NCBI GenBank assembly: GCA_013043165.1
Contig: JABDOQ010000051.1
Coordinates: 108,379 to 172,378 of the forward strand
Length of the DNA: 64,000 nt
Direction: 5' to 3'
Source of the DNA: Woeseiaceae bacterium
GTDB taxonomy: Bacteria; Pseudomonadota; Gammaproteobacteria; Steroidobacterales; Woeseiaceae
Of the stretch, positions 16,298-24,648 are shown one piece after another. Position 1 is the first letter of the stretch; every line of letters starts with the position of its first letter. Both the position numbers and the translations under genes were made by a program. The notes below the pieces were generated by a model. It was not told the DNA's origin. It did no database searches and saw only the letters and a program-made list of their open reading frames with translations.

Positions 16298-18505
16298 ATG
16301 TCCCTGTTTGCTGAACTGCGCCGTCGCGGTGTTTTTCGCGTAGCCGCCGCCTATCTTGTCGTCGGCTGGCTGCTGACGGAGGTATTGACGACCATTTTGC
16401 CGACTCTCGGCGCACCTGACTGGGTTGCGCGGGCGGTGATCCTGATTTTCGCGTTTGGATTCATTCCAGCCATCATTTTTTCCTGGTTTTATGAAGTGAC
16501 GCCGGACGGCATCAAGCGCGACCATGAGGTTGATCACGACGACCGGGCGAGCGCAAAAACCGGCAAGAAACTGGAACAGGTTGCCATCGTGGCAGCCGTG
16601 CTGCTGATCATTCTGGTCGGCCTGTTTAGCGCACGTTTTGTTTCAGACGATACGGCCCCCGTTGAAGTCGCCGTCAGCAATGCATCCGTCGCGGTTTTGC
16701 CCTTTATCAATATGTCCAATGACACGGACAACGAGTATTTTTCCGATGGCCTGACCGAGACCCTGCTGCACATGCTGTCGCAGATTCCGGACCTGAAAGT
16801 GGCAGCCAGGACGTCCAGCTTCGCTTTCAAGGGCAAGCGCGTCGATATCTCTGAGATCGCTCGTGCCCTGGGAGTCGCGCATGTTCTGGAGGGCAGCGTG
16901 CAGCGTGTCGACGACCGCGTCCGAATTACGGCTCAGCTGATTCGGGCCAGCGATGGCTATCATGTCTGGTCCGACAACTACGATCGCGAGTTAAACGACA
17001 TTTTCGGCATACAGGACGAAATCGCCGAAAAGGTCGGTTTTGCCTTGTCGGTTACGTTGCTGGGCGAAGGCGGTAACACCGGGGTAGCCGGTGTGCAAAC
17101 CACTAACCCGGACGCATACGACCTTTATCTGCAGGCACGCAGAGAACGCGTTACCTACTCTTACGGCGGGCTGCAGGCGGCCGAGGACCTACTCAAGGGT
17201 GCGCTCGTTATTGATCCGGGCTTTGTCGAGGCGAAAACAGAACTCGCGACCAGCTACATTCACCAACTCGAAACCGGCCTGATGGAACAGGACGACGCTT
17301 TCCGGAAAATTACTGCGATTACCGACCAGGTTCTGGTCGTGGAGCCGGACAACGCCATCGCCCGGGCTGCCTCTCTGTTCGCCAGGACCGGGACGCGCGC
17401 AATTCACGGTGACATCGACGCGACCGCGGACCTGGTGCCGCAGTTGGAGGCGATCGTCGCCGAGGCGCCTGACGAGTTGCAGGTGCGCATCCTTCTGGTG
17501 CGTGCGTACCAGGCCCAGCAGCAGGGCGAAAAGTCTATCCAGGTGCTGACGGATGCGCTGCAGCGAGATCCGTTCAATCCGGCCATTTATTACGAGCTCG
17601 GCACCGCCAACGTGCGGCTCGAGCGCTGGGAAGAAGCGCGGGCAGCACTGCAGAAATCGCTGGAGATCGAGCCGGCGCAACCCAATGCCCATGTCTATCT
17701 GGCCCAGGTCAGCCTGCAATCGGGCGATGGTGTCGGCTACGCCTCGCAGTTTATGAAATCGCTTAGCATCGATCCAAAGGACCACGAACTTCCCGGCGTA
17801 CTCGCTGCCTTCCTGTATCAGCTCGGCCTCGTCGAGATAGGGGATGAATTTCGCACCCGCGTCCAGGTTCTCGCTCCGACCAGCGAAGTGGCCTATCGAA
17901 TCGAATTGCTGCGCGCCATGGCAGTTGGTGACAGGGAAGCCAGCATTGCAAGCGCGCGCCGCGCCGTACGGGACGATATACCGGAGCGGCGTTTTTCCTA
18001 CGGTGGAGCCGTACAACACCTGCTGAGAAGCGCTGTGCGCGACGGTAACGTTGACGAGGTAAGCGCGTGGATCGAGGAACGGGCGCCCGGCATCTTCGAT
18101 ATCGATGCGGACCTGGTGCAACCGAAATATCGTCTGGCGCAAGGCGTTGCCTTTGACGCCTGGTACATAACTCTGCCGCGCGAGGAGGTTTTGCGGCGCC
18201 TGGACGTGCTGATCGACAGCGCCGCGTCGGTCGGATTCGACGTATTCCAGAATCCTGCGACACGCTTTAGCATCCTGACGATGCGTGGTGAAACCGAAAA
18301 GGCCATCGACGTCGCGCTGAACGAGATTTTCACCGATTCGGTCGCACTGAATCTCGGCTGGCGCGAGACGATCGCCCAGACCCAGTACAAGGACATCGTC
18401 GCCGACCCAAGAATCCAGGCGGCACTAAAGCGTTGGGAGGACGAAGAAGCGGCGCTTCGCGGCCAGGTGCAGGCGTACTTCGCAGACCTGCGTGCCGCTA
18501 ACTAG
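16298..18505 (+). CDS. Membrane-anchored TolB/FlgO-like and tetratricopeptide protein
   Basis: A 735-residue protein. The N-terminus MSLFAELRRRGVFRVAAAYLVVGWLL begins a family common in marine gammaproteobacteria. It has three membrane segments (about residues 17-37, 45-66, 96-116), then a TolB-amino/FlgO-like domain (SVAVLPFINMSNDTDNEYFSDGLTETLL, VLEGSVQRVDDRVRITAQLI, about 133-245), then TPR repeats to the end. Such regions are often fused to adenylate cyclase or winged-helix domains; neither is present, so a scaffold or signalling role is inferred. The longer frame to 16181 is rejected because the family start is at 16298, although its ribosome binding site is weak. The 3' end is partly duplicated in tandem beyond the stop. 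Confidence 0.82.
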   Translation: MSLFAELRRRGVFRVAAAYLVVGWLLTEVLTTILPTLGAPDWVARAVILIFAFGFIPAIIFSWFYEVTPDGIKRDHEVDHDDRASAKTGKKLEQVAIVAAVLLIILVGLFSARFVSDDTAPVEVAVSNASVAVLPFINMSNDTDNEYFSDGLTETLLHMLSQIPDLKVAARTSSFAFKGKRVDISEIARALGVAHVLEGSVQRVDDRVRITAQLIRASDGYHVWSDNYDRELNDIFGIQDEIAEKVGFALSVTLLGEGGNTGVAGVQTTNPDAYDLYLQARRERVTYSYGGLQAAEDLLKGALVIDPGFVEAKTELATSYIHQLETGLMEQDDAFRKITAITDQVLVVEPDNAIARAASLFARTGTRAIHGDIDATADLVPQLEAIVAEAPDELQVRILLVRAYQAQQQGEKSIQVLTDALQRDPFNPAIYYELGTANVRLERWEEARAALQKSLEIEPAQPNAHVYLAQVSLQSGDGVGYASQFMKSLSIDPKDHELPGVLAAFLYQLGLVEIGDEFRTRVQVLAPTSEVAYRIELLRAMAVGDREASIASARRAVRDDIPERRFSYGGAVQHLLRSAVRDGNVDEVSAWIEERAPGIFDIDADLVQPKYRLAQGVAFDAWYITLPREEVLRRLDVLIDSAASVGFDVFQNPATRFSILTMRGETEKAIDVALNEIFTDSVALNLGWRETIAQTQYKDIVADPRIQAALKRWEDEEAALRGQVQAYFADLRAAN

Positions 18506-18565
18506 TCGCTTGTCCGGTGCAGGCGCACTTCGCAGACCTGCATGCCGCTAACTGGTCGCTTTTCA
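18466..18565. repeat. Two tandem 50-bp copies spanning the 3' end of the TPR gene
   Basis: Bases 18466-18515, which contain the last codons and stop of the TPR gene, are followed directly by a second copy at 18516-18565 with about five differences. The second copy keeps an equivalent of the final coding residues but has TGG in place of the TAG stop, and it is not translated. It reaches the stop codon region of the convergent gene at 18563. This is a simple tandem duplication or slippage product. Confidence 0.85.
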
Positions 18566-19873
18566 GGACACCGCTCGCCGCACGGCCTCCGTTAACGCGC
18601 CGTCGTGAGGCGGCAGGCTGTAGCCGATACGCATGTGCGGTTTTTCGATGTTGATGAGTCGCGTGAGGTCAATTGGCGTTGCCACGAGAACCAGGTCGCA
18701 GTCGACCGCGTTGACGGTAAGCTCCAGATCACGAATCTGCTTGTCGCCGTACCCCATGGCCGGCAACAAGTCGCCGATATCAGGATACTGCTCGAAGGTC
18801 GCCGCTATTTCGCCAACGGCCCACGGCCTTGGATCAACCAGCTCTCCGGCATGGTTCTCCATTGCGGCCAGCACACCGGCGCCAAACGGCATGCCACCGT
18901 GCGTGGTGGTAGGCCCGTCCTCGATAACGAGGACCCGCTTGTCGGTGATCGCATCCGGATCCGGAACGTGCAGAGGTGAGTTGCGTCGCAGGACCGTGGC
19001 ATCCGGATTAATCCTGCTGGCGTTCGTCTCGATCACTTTAATGTTCGCTTCATCCGCGTAGCCAATCTTGCTGATCAGAATGATGTCGGCGCGCTGAAAA
19101 TTAACGGTACCCGGAAAGTACAGGAGCTCATGACCGGCACGATGTGGGTCGGTGACCGTGATCCAAAGATCGGGTTTGTAAAACGGCGTGTCATTGTTAC
19201 CGCCATCCCATACGATTACGTCGGCTTCCTTTTCCGCTTCGGCCAGAATCGCCGCGTAATCAGCTCCGGCATAGACAATCACGCCGTTGTCGATATGCGG
19301 TTCGTACTCTTCCCTTTCCTCGATTGTGCAATCATGCCGTTTGAGGTCTTCGTAAGTCTCGAATCGCTGCACGCCCTGCTTTGCGAGATCCCCGTAGGGC
19401 ATCGGATGGCGGATGGCAACGGTCTTCTTGCCGAGCTCTCGCAGGATATCCGTGATTCGCCGCGATACCTGGCTCTTGCCACAGCCGGTCCGGACCGCTG
19501 TGATTGCCACGACCGGCTTCGTCGATGGCAGCATTGACGCATCGACATCAAAAAGCGAAAACCTCACGCCGTGCGCTTCAACGTTTTTGCGGCGTACGTC
19601 GATGTAGCTCAGATTCACGTCGGAGTACGCAAATATGACCTCGTCGATATCCCTGCCTGCAAGCAGTTCGCCCAGGTCCTCTTCCGGGTAGATCGGGATA
19701 CCATTTGGGTATCTCTTGCCGGCAAGCACGGCCGGGTAACGGCGATCCTCTATATGTGGAATCTGTGTCGCCGTGAAAGCCACGACCTCAATGTCCGGGC
19801 TATCCCGATAACAGCAGTTGAACACGTGGAAGTCACGACCGGCGGCTCCCATGATGATCACCTTGCGGCTCAT
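18563..19873 (-). CDS. Cyclic 2,3-diphosphoglycerate synthetase-like P-loop protein
   Basis: A 436-residue protein. The N-terminal Rossmann-like part starts MSRKVIIMGAAGRDFHVFN, and the central P-loop is RTGCGKSQ (about residues 128-135), followed by DGGNNDTPFYKPDLWITVTDPHRAGHE. It matches proteins annotated as cyclic 2,3-diphosphoglycerate synthetase or GTPase, known biochemically from methanogens as an ATP-driven cyclase of 2,3-bisphosphoglycerate. A thermoprotectant role is unlikely in this organism and the real substrate is unknown. It is transcribed alone, converging on the TPR gene and diverging from malic enzyme. Homologues are, to my recollection, sometimes found near carbamate kinase clusters like the one at the start of the window. 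Confidence 0.82.
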   Translation of the reverse strand: MSRKVIIMGAAGRDFHVFNCCYRDSPDIEVVAFTATQIPHIEDRRYPAVLAGKRYPNGIPIYPEEDLGELLAGRDIDEVIFAYSDVNLSYIDVRRKNVEAHGVRFSLFDVDASMLPSTKPVVAITAVRTGCGKSQVSRRITDILRELGKKTVAIRHPMPYGDLAKQGVQRFETYEDLKRHDCTIEEREEYEPHIDNGVIVYAGADYAAILAEAEKEADVIVWDGGNNDTPFYKPDLWITVTDPHRAGHELLYFPGTVNFQRADIILISKIGYADEANIKVIETNASRINPDATVLRRNSPLHVPDPDAITDKRVLVIEDGPTTTHGGMPFGAGVLAAMENHAGELVDPRPWAVGEIAATFEQYPDIGDLLPAMGYGDKQIRDLELTVNAVDCDLVLVATPIDLTRLINIEKPHMRIGYSLPPHDGALTEAVRRAVS

Positions 19874-20064
19874 GGAGTCTTCTCAAGTAATTTTGATGCC
19901 CCACAAATGCTACACGCGCCCTCTTGTGCAACCGATACGCGCTTGTACCTAGCCCAAACCTACGTGGAATCCGACATATGAATGTCTATAAAAAAGAGTA
20001 ACTTCCGCATTGTGGATGGCTGCCGGAGCTGTGGCTGCGAGCGCCAGAAATCTGAGGAAAAGCC

Positions 20065-21708
20065 GTGATCGATCAAACCGTCCCCGGCCTGCATGCCGGC
20101 GTAAAAATTCTGCATGACCCCGTGCGCAATAAAGGCACTGCTTACACCGAAGCCGAACGAGATGCATTGAAACTGCGAGGGCTACTGCCACCCCGAATTC
20201 ACAGCATGGCTGAGCAGGAACTCAGGGTGCTTGGCAATATCCGCGCCAAGACGACCGACCTCGAGCGATACCTGTACCTGGTCGCACTGCAGGACCGTAA
20301 CGAGAACCTGTTTTACCGGGTAGTCATTAACCACCTCGAAGAAATGATGCCGATAATCTACACGCCAACCGTCGGCAAGGCGTGCCAGGAATTTCAGCAC
20401 ATCTTCCGCAAACCACGCGGATTCTATGTGTCGCTGGGTGACAAGGGGCGTGTTAAGGAAATCCTGCAAAACTGGCCGCATAAAGACGTTCGTATCATTG
20501 TCATAACCGACGGCGAGCGAATTCTTGGGCTCGGCGACCTGGGCGCGGATGGCATGGGCATCCCCATTGGCAAACTGGCCCTGTACTCCGCCTGTGCCGG
20601 CATCCATCCAACGCAGTGCATGCCGGTGATGCTGGATGTCGGAACCAACAATGAAAATTTGCTGAACGATCCGCTCTATAACGGCCTTGAGCGTCGACGC
20701 GTTCGCGGCAAAGATTACGATGAACTCTTTGATGAATTCATTACTGCCGCCAAAGAGCTGTTCCCGGGTGTGTTGATCCAGATCGAGGATTTTGGAAATA
20801 CCAACGCCTTTCGTTTACTGGAACAATATCGCGGCAATACCTGCCTGTTCGATGACGATATTCAGGGAACTGGCGCCGTTGCGGTGGCGGGAGTTATCGC
20901 CGCCATGCGCATTACGGGTGGCAAACTTGCGGATCAAAAAATTCTCTTCCTCGGTGCCGGCGAGGCGGGCATTGGCATCGCCGATGTTTTTGTTTCTGCA
21001 CTGAAAGAAAAAGGCATGAACGAAGAAGAAGCCCGCAAGCACTGCTGGTTTGTCGACAGCAAGGGTCTGCTAGTTGCAGGTCGCGATAATATTGCTGTTC
21101 ACAAGGAACCCTATGCTCACGAGCATGAATCCATAACGGGCTTTGCCGATGCGGTTGAGGCATTGAAACCCACCGCCATTCTCGGACTTTCGGGACAGCC
21201 TCGTACGTTTACCAGGGAAGTAATCGAGGCGATGGCGCGAATAAACGAACGCCCAGTTATTTTCGCGCTGTCAAACCCGACGTCACAAGCCGAGTGTACG
21301 GCCGAGCAGGCCTACACCTGGAGCGCGGGGCGCGCGATTTTTGCAAGCGGCAGCCCGTTCGACCCTGTAAAACTCGGCAACCAGCTCTTCGTGCCCGGAC
21401 AGGGCAATAACGCCTATATCTTCCCGGGCGTTGGATTGGGTGTAATCGTCAGTCGCTCTCGAATTGTCACCGACGAGATGTTCCTGGCGGCGGCACATTC
21501 GCTGGCCAACCAGGTGACTGAAGCAGACCTGGAGCGAGGTCGCGTTTATCCGGCGCTGTCGCGTATTCGTCAGGTGTCCGCTTTGATCGCGAGAGACGTC
21601 GCCAAAATAGCATATGACAGCGGTTTTACTGATCGGGAAGAGCCCGACGATATTCTGGCGGATATCCACGAGTACATGTACCACCCCGTGTATCCGCACT
21701 ACGCGTGA
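20065..21708 (+). CDS. maeA: NAD-dependent malic enzyme (oxaloacetate-decarboxylating)
   Basis: A 547-residue protein of the large SfcA/MaeA type. It shows the malic N-terminal domain (YTPTVGKACQEFQHIFRKPRG, about residues 112-132; VITDGERILGLGDLG, about 151-165), the metal site (EDFGNTNAFRLLEQYR; FDDDIQGTG, about 271-279) and the NAD-binding LGAGEAGIGIA (about 295-305). It converts malate to pyruvate, CO2 and NADH. The start codon is GTG with GAGGAAAA upstream. It stands alone; its pyruvate product is the substrate of the NifJ enzyme 5 kb away, a possible functional link. Confidence 0.95.
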   Translation: MIDQTVPGLHAGVKILHDPVRNKGTAYTEAERDALKLRGLLPPRIHSMAEQELRVLGNIRAKTTDLERYLYLVALQDRNENLFYRVVINHLEEMMPIIYTPTVGKACQEFQHIFRKPRGFYVSLGDKGRVKEILQNWPHKDVRIIVITDGERILGLGDLGADGMGIPIGKLALYSACAGIHPTQCMPVMLDVGTNNENLLNDPLYNGLERRRVRGKDYDELFDEFITAAKELFPGVLIQIEDFGNTNAFRLLEQYRGNTCLFDDDIQGTGAVAVAGVIAAMRITGGKLADQKILFLGAGEAGIGIADVFVSALKEKGMNEEEARKHCWFVDSKGLLVAGRDNIAVHKEPYAHEHESITGFADAVEALKPTAILGLSGQPRTFTREVIEAMARINERPVIFALSNPTSQAECTAEQAYTWSAGRAIFASGSPFDPVKLGNQLFVPGQGNNAYIFPGVGLGVIVSRSRIVTDEMFLAAAHSLANQVTEADLERGRVYPALSRIRQVSALIARDVAKIAYDSGFTDREEPDDILADIHEYMYHPVYPHYA

Positions 21709-21800
21709 ACAGCGGACTTTAACAATTTGATGATTTCTTGCACCATGGTGCATCGGTCATGTTGAGTGATCAACAGGATCCAGCAATGGAGATATGTGTC

Positions 21801-22571
21801 ATGACTAATGTCAAAGCCGCAGCTCAGAGGGCTCGGACACCGGGATTGCTGCCGGTGCTACTGGTAGTAGGGTTGATCGGCGCCAGCGGTAGTGCATCGG
21901 CAGGATGGCTGGACAAGCTGAAGGACATGGTGTCGGGCGGTGACGAGAAACAGCAAACACAACAAGCCCTGAGCACAGATGATATCGGTGGCGGCCTGAA
22001 AGAGGCGCTGCGAGTAGGCACGGAAAACGTTGTCAGCAATCTCGGCGCCACCGATGGCTTTAATCTCGACCCACAAATCCATATACCCTTGCCGGCGCAA
22101 CTCGACCAGGTAAAAAACGTGCTGGGAAAAGTCGGCATGGACTCGATATTAGTCGACCTCGAAACACAGCTGAACCGGGCCGCGGAAGTGGCGACACCCA
22201 GGGCCAAGAAGCTATTCATCGATGCGATCAATGAAATGACGCTGGACGATGTCATGGCGATCTACAACGGCGCGGACGATTCAGCGACGCAGTACTTCAG
22301 ATCCAGGATGTCCGGTCCGCTGGCCGTTGAGATGAAACCCGTGGTTGATGAAAGCCTGGCAGATGTCGGCGCCGCTAATTCCTATAAGGCTGCCATGGAT
22401 CGCTACAATTCCGTGCCATTCGTACCAAAAGTCGATGCAGACCTGGGCAACTACGTCGTCGAAAAGGGCATGGACGGAATTTTTTACTATCTGGCGAAGG
22501 AAGAAGCGGCAATCCGGCAGGATCCGGCCAAACGAACCACGGATCTGTTGAAACGTGTTTTCGGCAAGTAG
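21801..22571 (+). CDS. Exported DUF4197 protein
   Basis: A 256-residue protein with an N-terminal signal sequence (hydrophobic LLPVLLVVGLIGASGSASA) and the DUF4197 pattern throughout: LKEALRVGTENVVSNLGATDGF, DPQIHIPLP, AINEMTLDDVMAIYNG and a C-terminal YYLAKEEAAIRQDPAKRTTDLLKRVFG. Probably periplasmic; function is unknown in the family. The frame opens at 21738, but the ATG at 21801 has GGAG at 9 bp spacing and gives the shortest signal peptide. It follows the malic enzyme by 92 bp and converges on the NYN gene. Confidence 0.87.
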   Translation: MTNVKAAAQRARTPGLLPVLLVVGLIGASGSASAGWLDKLKDMVSGGDEKQQTQQALSTDDIGGGLKEALRVGTENVVSNLGATDGFNLDPQIHIPLPAQLDQVKNVLGKVGMDSILVDLETQLNRAAEVATPRAKKLFIDAINEMTLDDVMAIYNGADDSATQYFRSRMSGPLAVEMKPVVDESLADVGAANSYKAAMDRYNSVPFVPKVDADLGNYVVEKGMDGIFYYLAKEEAAIRQDPAKRTTDLLKRVFGK

Positions 22572-22592
22572 CGCCGGCGCTGCAATCTTTTT

Positions 22593-23399
22593 CTAGCGAA
22601 CGACTTTGCGGATAATATAGCCGCCCGAGCGTTCGTCGAGTTCCAGGTCCAGCTGGCCCCGGGCCTGTGCTTCCTCCAGCAACTTGCTGAAAGACTCAAA
22701 ACCGTAGTAGCCCTCGTTGAAACTCGGTTTGACCCGTTTCAATGCCTGTTTGACCATCGAACCCCAGAGCTTGTCCTGGTCGCCGCGCTCTGAATTTAAT
22801 GCAGCCGCAACCTCGAGCGTCATGTCGATGCCTTCCTGCTTGTTGTCCTTTGGCTTGGCTTTTGCGGACTTGCGTTTCGTTGTGCGTCCCTTCGACGCTT
22901 TCGGTTTCTTGTCCTTCTGCGCCTGTTCGCGAACAATATCGTCGTAATAGATGAACTCGTCGCAGTTACTGATCAACAAGTCCGACGTCGAGTTTTTGAC
23001 ACCAACTCCAATGACAGTCTTTGCATTCTCGCGCAATTTGCTTACCAGCGGTGAAAAATCGGAATCGCCACTGATGATGACGAACGTGTTGACATGCGAC
23101 TTGGTGTAACACAGATCTAGCGCGTCGACGACCATGCGGATGTCCGCAGAATTCTTACCCGACTGCCGCACGTGCGGAATATCGATCAGTTCGAATGCCG
23201 CTTCATGCATGGTTGCCTTGAATTCCTTGTATCGCCCCCAGTCACAGTAGGCTTTCTTTACGACGATGCTGCCCTTGACCAGCAGCCGCTCGAGAACCCA
23301 ATTGATGTCGAACTTCGCGTATTTCTCATCACGGACGCCGAGCGCAATATTTTCGAAATCGCAGAACAAGGCGAGATTCTTGTCAGAGGCGCTGGACAT
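22593..23399 (-). CDS. NYN-domain (LabA/PIN-like) protein with C-terminal OST-HTH/LOTUS-like domain
   Basis: A 268-residue protein. The NYN domain (about residues 8-155) has the acidic residues of PIN-like ribonucleases in FCDFENI, SADIRMVVDALDL and ISGDSDFSPL. A Lys-rich linker (KPKASKGRTTKRKSAKAKPK) leads to a C-terminal region (about 190-268, KLWGSMVKQALKRVKPSFNEGYYGFESFSKLLEEA) resembling the RNA-binding OST-HTH/LOTUS module. It probably cleaves or binds RNA in the cytosol. It is followed, in transcription order after the small gene at 23418-23660, by a convergent DUF4197 gene. Confidence 0.88.
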   Translation of the reverse strand: MSSASDKNLALFCDFENIALGVRDEKYAKFDINWVLERLLVKGSIVVKKAYCDWGRYKEFKATMHEAAFELIDIPHVRQSGKNSADIRMVVDALDLCYTKSHVNTFVIISGDSDFSPLVSKLRENAKTVIGVGVKNSTSDLLISNCDEFIYYDDIVREQAQKDKKPKASKGRTTKRKSAKAKPKDNKQEGIDMTLEVAAALNSERGDQDKLWGSMVKQALKRVKPSFNEGYYGFESFSKLLEEAQARGQLDLELDERSGGYIIRKVVR

Positions 23400-23417
23400 G
23401 GAAGCCGGCGTACCGGG

Positions 23418-23660
23418 TCAGGTTTTCTTGGAGTTGGCGATGACGAGCTGGGCGCGAGCACGTTTTCCCATTCGCCGTTCATTCAATTGACCAACAATAA
23501 CCTTGGCTGCTTCGGTAACCGTTTTTAAGTTCCCTTCCCGATAGCCACGTATCGTGTTGTCGCCCTGCGTAATGACATAGCTGTGCCATTCAGATGCGTC
23601 CGAATCTTTTGGAGGCTCCATTGGCAGAACTGAGGCAACTACGAAATCTTGTTCAATCAT
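23418..23660 (-). CDS. Small conserved hypothetical protein
   Basis: This 80-residue soluble protein (MIEQDFVVASVLPMEPP...) resembles small hypotheticals found in many gammaproteobacteria, from memory. It has no membrane segment or metal motif. The open frame extends to 23804, but the upstream part contains a hydrophobic stretch out of character and the ATG at 23660 is the likely start, although its ribosome binding site is poor. It lies 18 bp upstream of the NYN gene in the same direction, so the two may be co-transcribed. Function unknown. Confidence 0.65.
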   Translation of the reverse strand: MIEQDFVVASVLPMEPPKDSDASEWHSYVITQGDNTIRGYREGNLKTVTEAAKVIVGQLNERRMGKRARAQLVIANSKKT

Positions 23661-23888
23661 AAAATGGGGTATCTGGGTGATAAACGCACAAAGAATGCGT
23701 AACGGGACTAAAACTATCCATATTATACAGTGATTCCCCGACTTAGTCACCGCGCTGATGGCTAGGTACAAGTACCGGCTTGAATCCGACCCGCCAGAGA
23801 TCATATCCGTAAGCAGGGCCCTTGTGGGCTCGGCGCTGCGGCGCCGCAGCGCTCAAACCGGTCTTGATACGGACCAAGGGATATGATC

Positions 23889-24596
23889 ATGAAAACACGC
23901 AACTATTTCTTAGTAGCCGCGAGCCTGCTGGCCCTCGCTGCTGCGCCAGCCTTGGCGTACGAAGAGGGCGCATGGATTTTGCGCGGCGGCGTAGGTACGG
24001 TACAACCGAAAAGCAATGGCCTCACCATCAGTGACGAGGATTTCGGCTCAGTCATATTTGATGTCGACGATGCCACGAACATGACGCTGAATGCTACCTA
24101 CATGTTTACCCGGCACTGGGCTTTCGATGTTCTGGCGGCACTGCCGTTCGAACATGACATTTATGCAACGCTGGATTTCGATAGCGTTTCTGAGAAAGTC
24201 AAGATTGCAGAAACAAAGCAAATTCCGGCGACGTTTTCGGTTCAATATCACTTCCTGCCGGACAACGCTTTCCAGCCGTATGCGGGTCTGGGCTTCAACT
24301 GGACGACGTTCTCCAGCACCAGGTTCGTCTCCCTGCCCTCCTCTATGTTTGAAGGTTCGGAAATTGAGTACGAGGAGTTCGGCGGTCTGAAGATCGATGA
24401 CTCTCTTGGCCTCGCGCTTCAGGTCGGAGGCGACTGGAATATCGGCGAACGCATGGTCTTGAACTTTGATGTCCGCTGGTTTGACATCGATGCCGACACC
24501 TACTATCTGGATCCGTCGATCTCCGGCGAAGAAAAACTGGGCAGCATGAAAGTTGACCCGTTTTTATATGCCCTGAATCTCGGCTTCCACTTCTAG
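23889..24596 (+). CDS. ompW: OmpW-family outer membrane protein
   Basis: A 235-residue protein with a signal peptide (YFLVAASLLALAAAPALA) and an eight-strand beta-barrel of OmpW type: an early WILRGGVGTVQP strand, NATYMFTRHWAFDVLAALPFEHDI, FSVQYHFLPDNAFQPYAGLGFNWTTF, and a final strand ending in phenylalanine (LYALNLGFHF), the outer-membrane assembly signal. It likely forms a narrow hydrophobic channel. ATG 23889 is preferred over 23883 because AAGGG lies 8 bp upstream of it. A strong terminator follows. Confidence 0.93.
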   Translation: MKTRNYFLVAASLLALAAAPALAYEEGAWILRGGVGTVQPKSNGLTISDEDFGSVIFDVDDATNMTLNATYMFTRHWAFDVLAALPFEHDIYATLDFDSVSEKVKIAETKQIPATFSVQYHFLPDNAFQPYAGLGFNWTTFSSTRFVSLPSSMFEGSEIEYEEFGGLKIDDSLGLALQVGGDWNIGERMVLNFDVRWFDIDADTYYLDPSISGEEKLGSMKVDPFLYALNLGFHF

Positions 24597-24612
24597 TGGG
24601 CAATCGTTAGCG

Positions 24613-24643
24613 GGCCGGGACGCTCAGGTGTCCCGGCCTTTTT
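24613..24643 (+). terminator. Rho-independent terminator after ompW
   Basis: A 9-bp GC-rich stem (GGCCGGGAC / GTCCCGGCC) with an 8-base loop is followed directly by five T. It sits 16 bp after the ompW stop and just before the convergent S46 peptidase gene. Confidence 0.9.
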
Positions 24644-24648
24644 ATGAG

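Noticed and set aside
18466..18565. The tandem duplication considered as an attachment site pair
   Set aside because: The copies are directly adjacent, with no integrase, element or tRNA between or beside them, so a slippage duplication is simpler.
22570..22581. Short palindrome AGCGCCGGCGCT between two convergent genes as a terminator
   Set aside because: The stem is only 4 bp with a 4-base loop and the T-run starts several bases away. Too weak to call.
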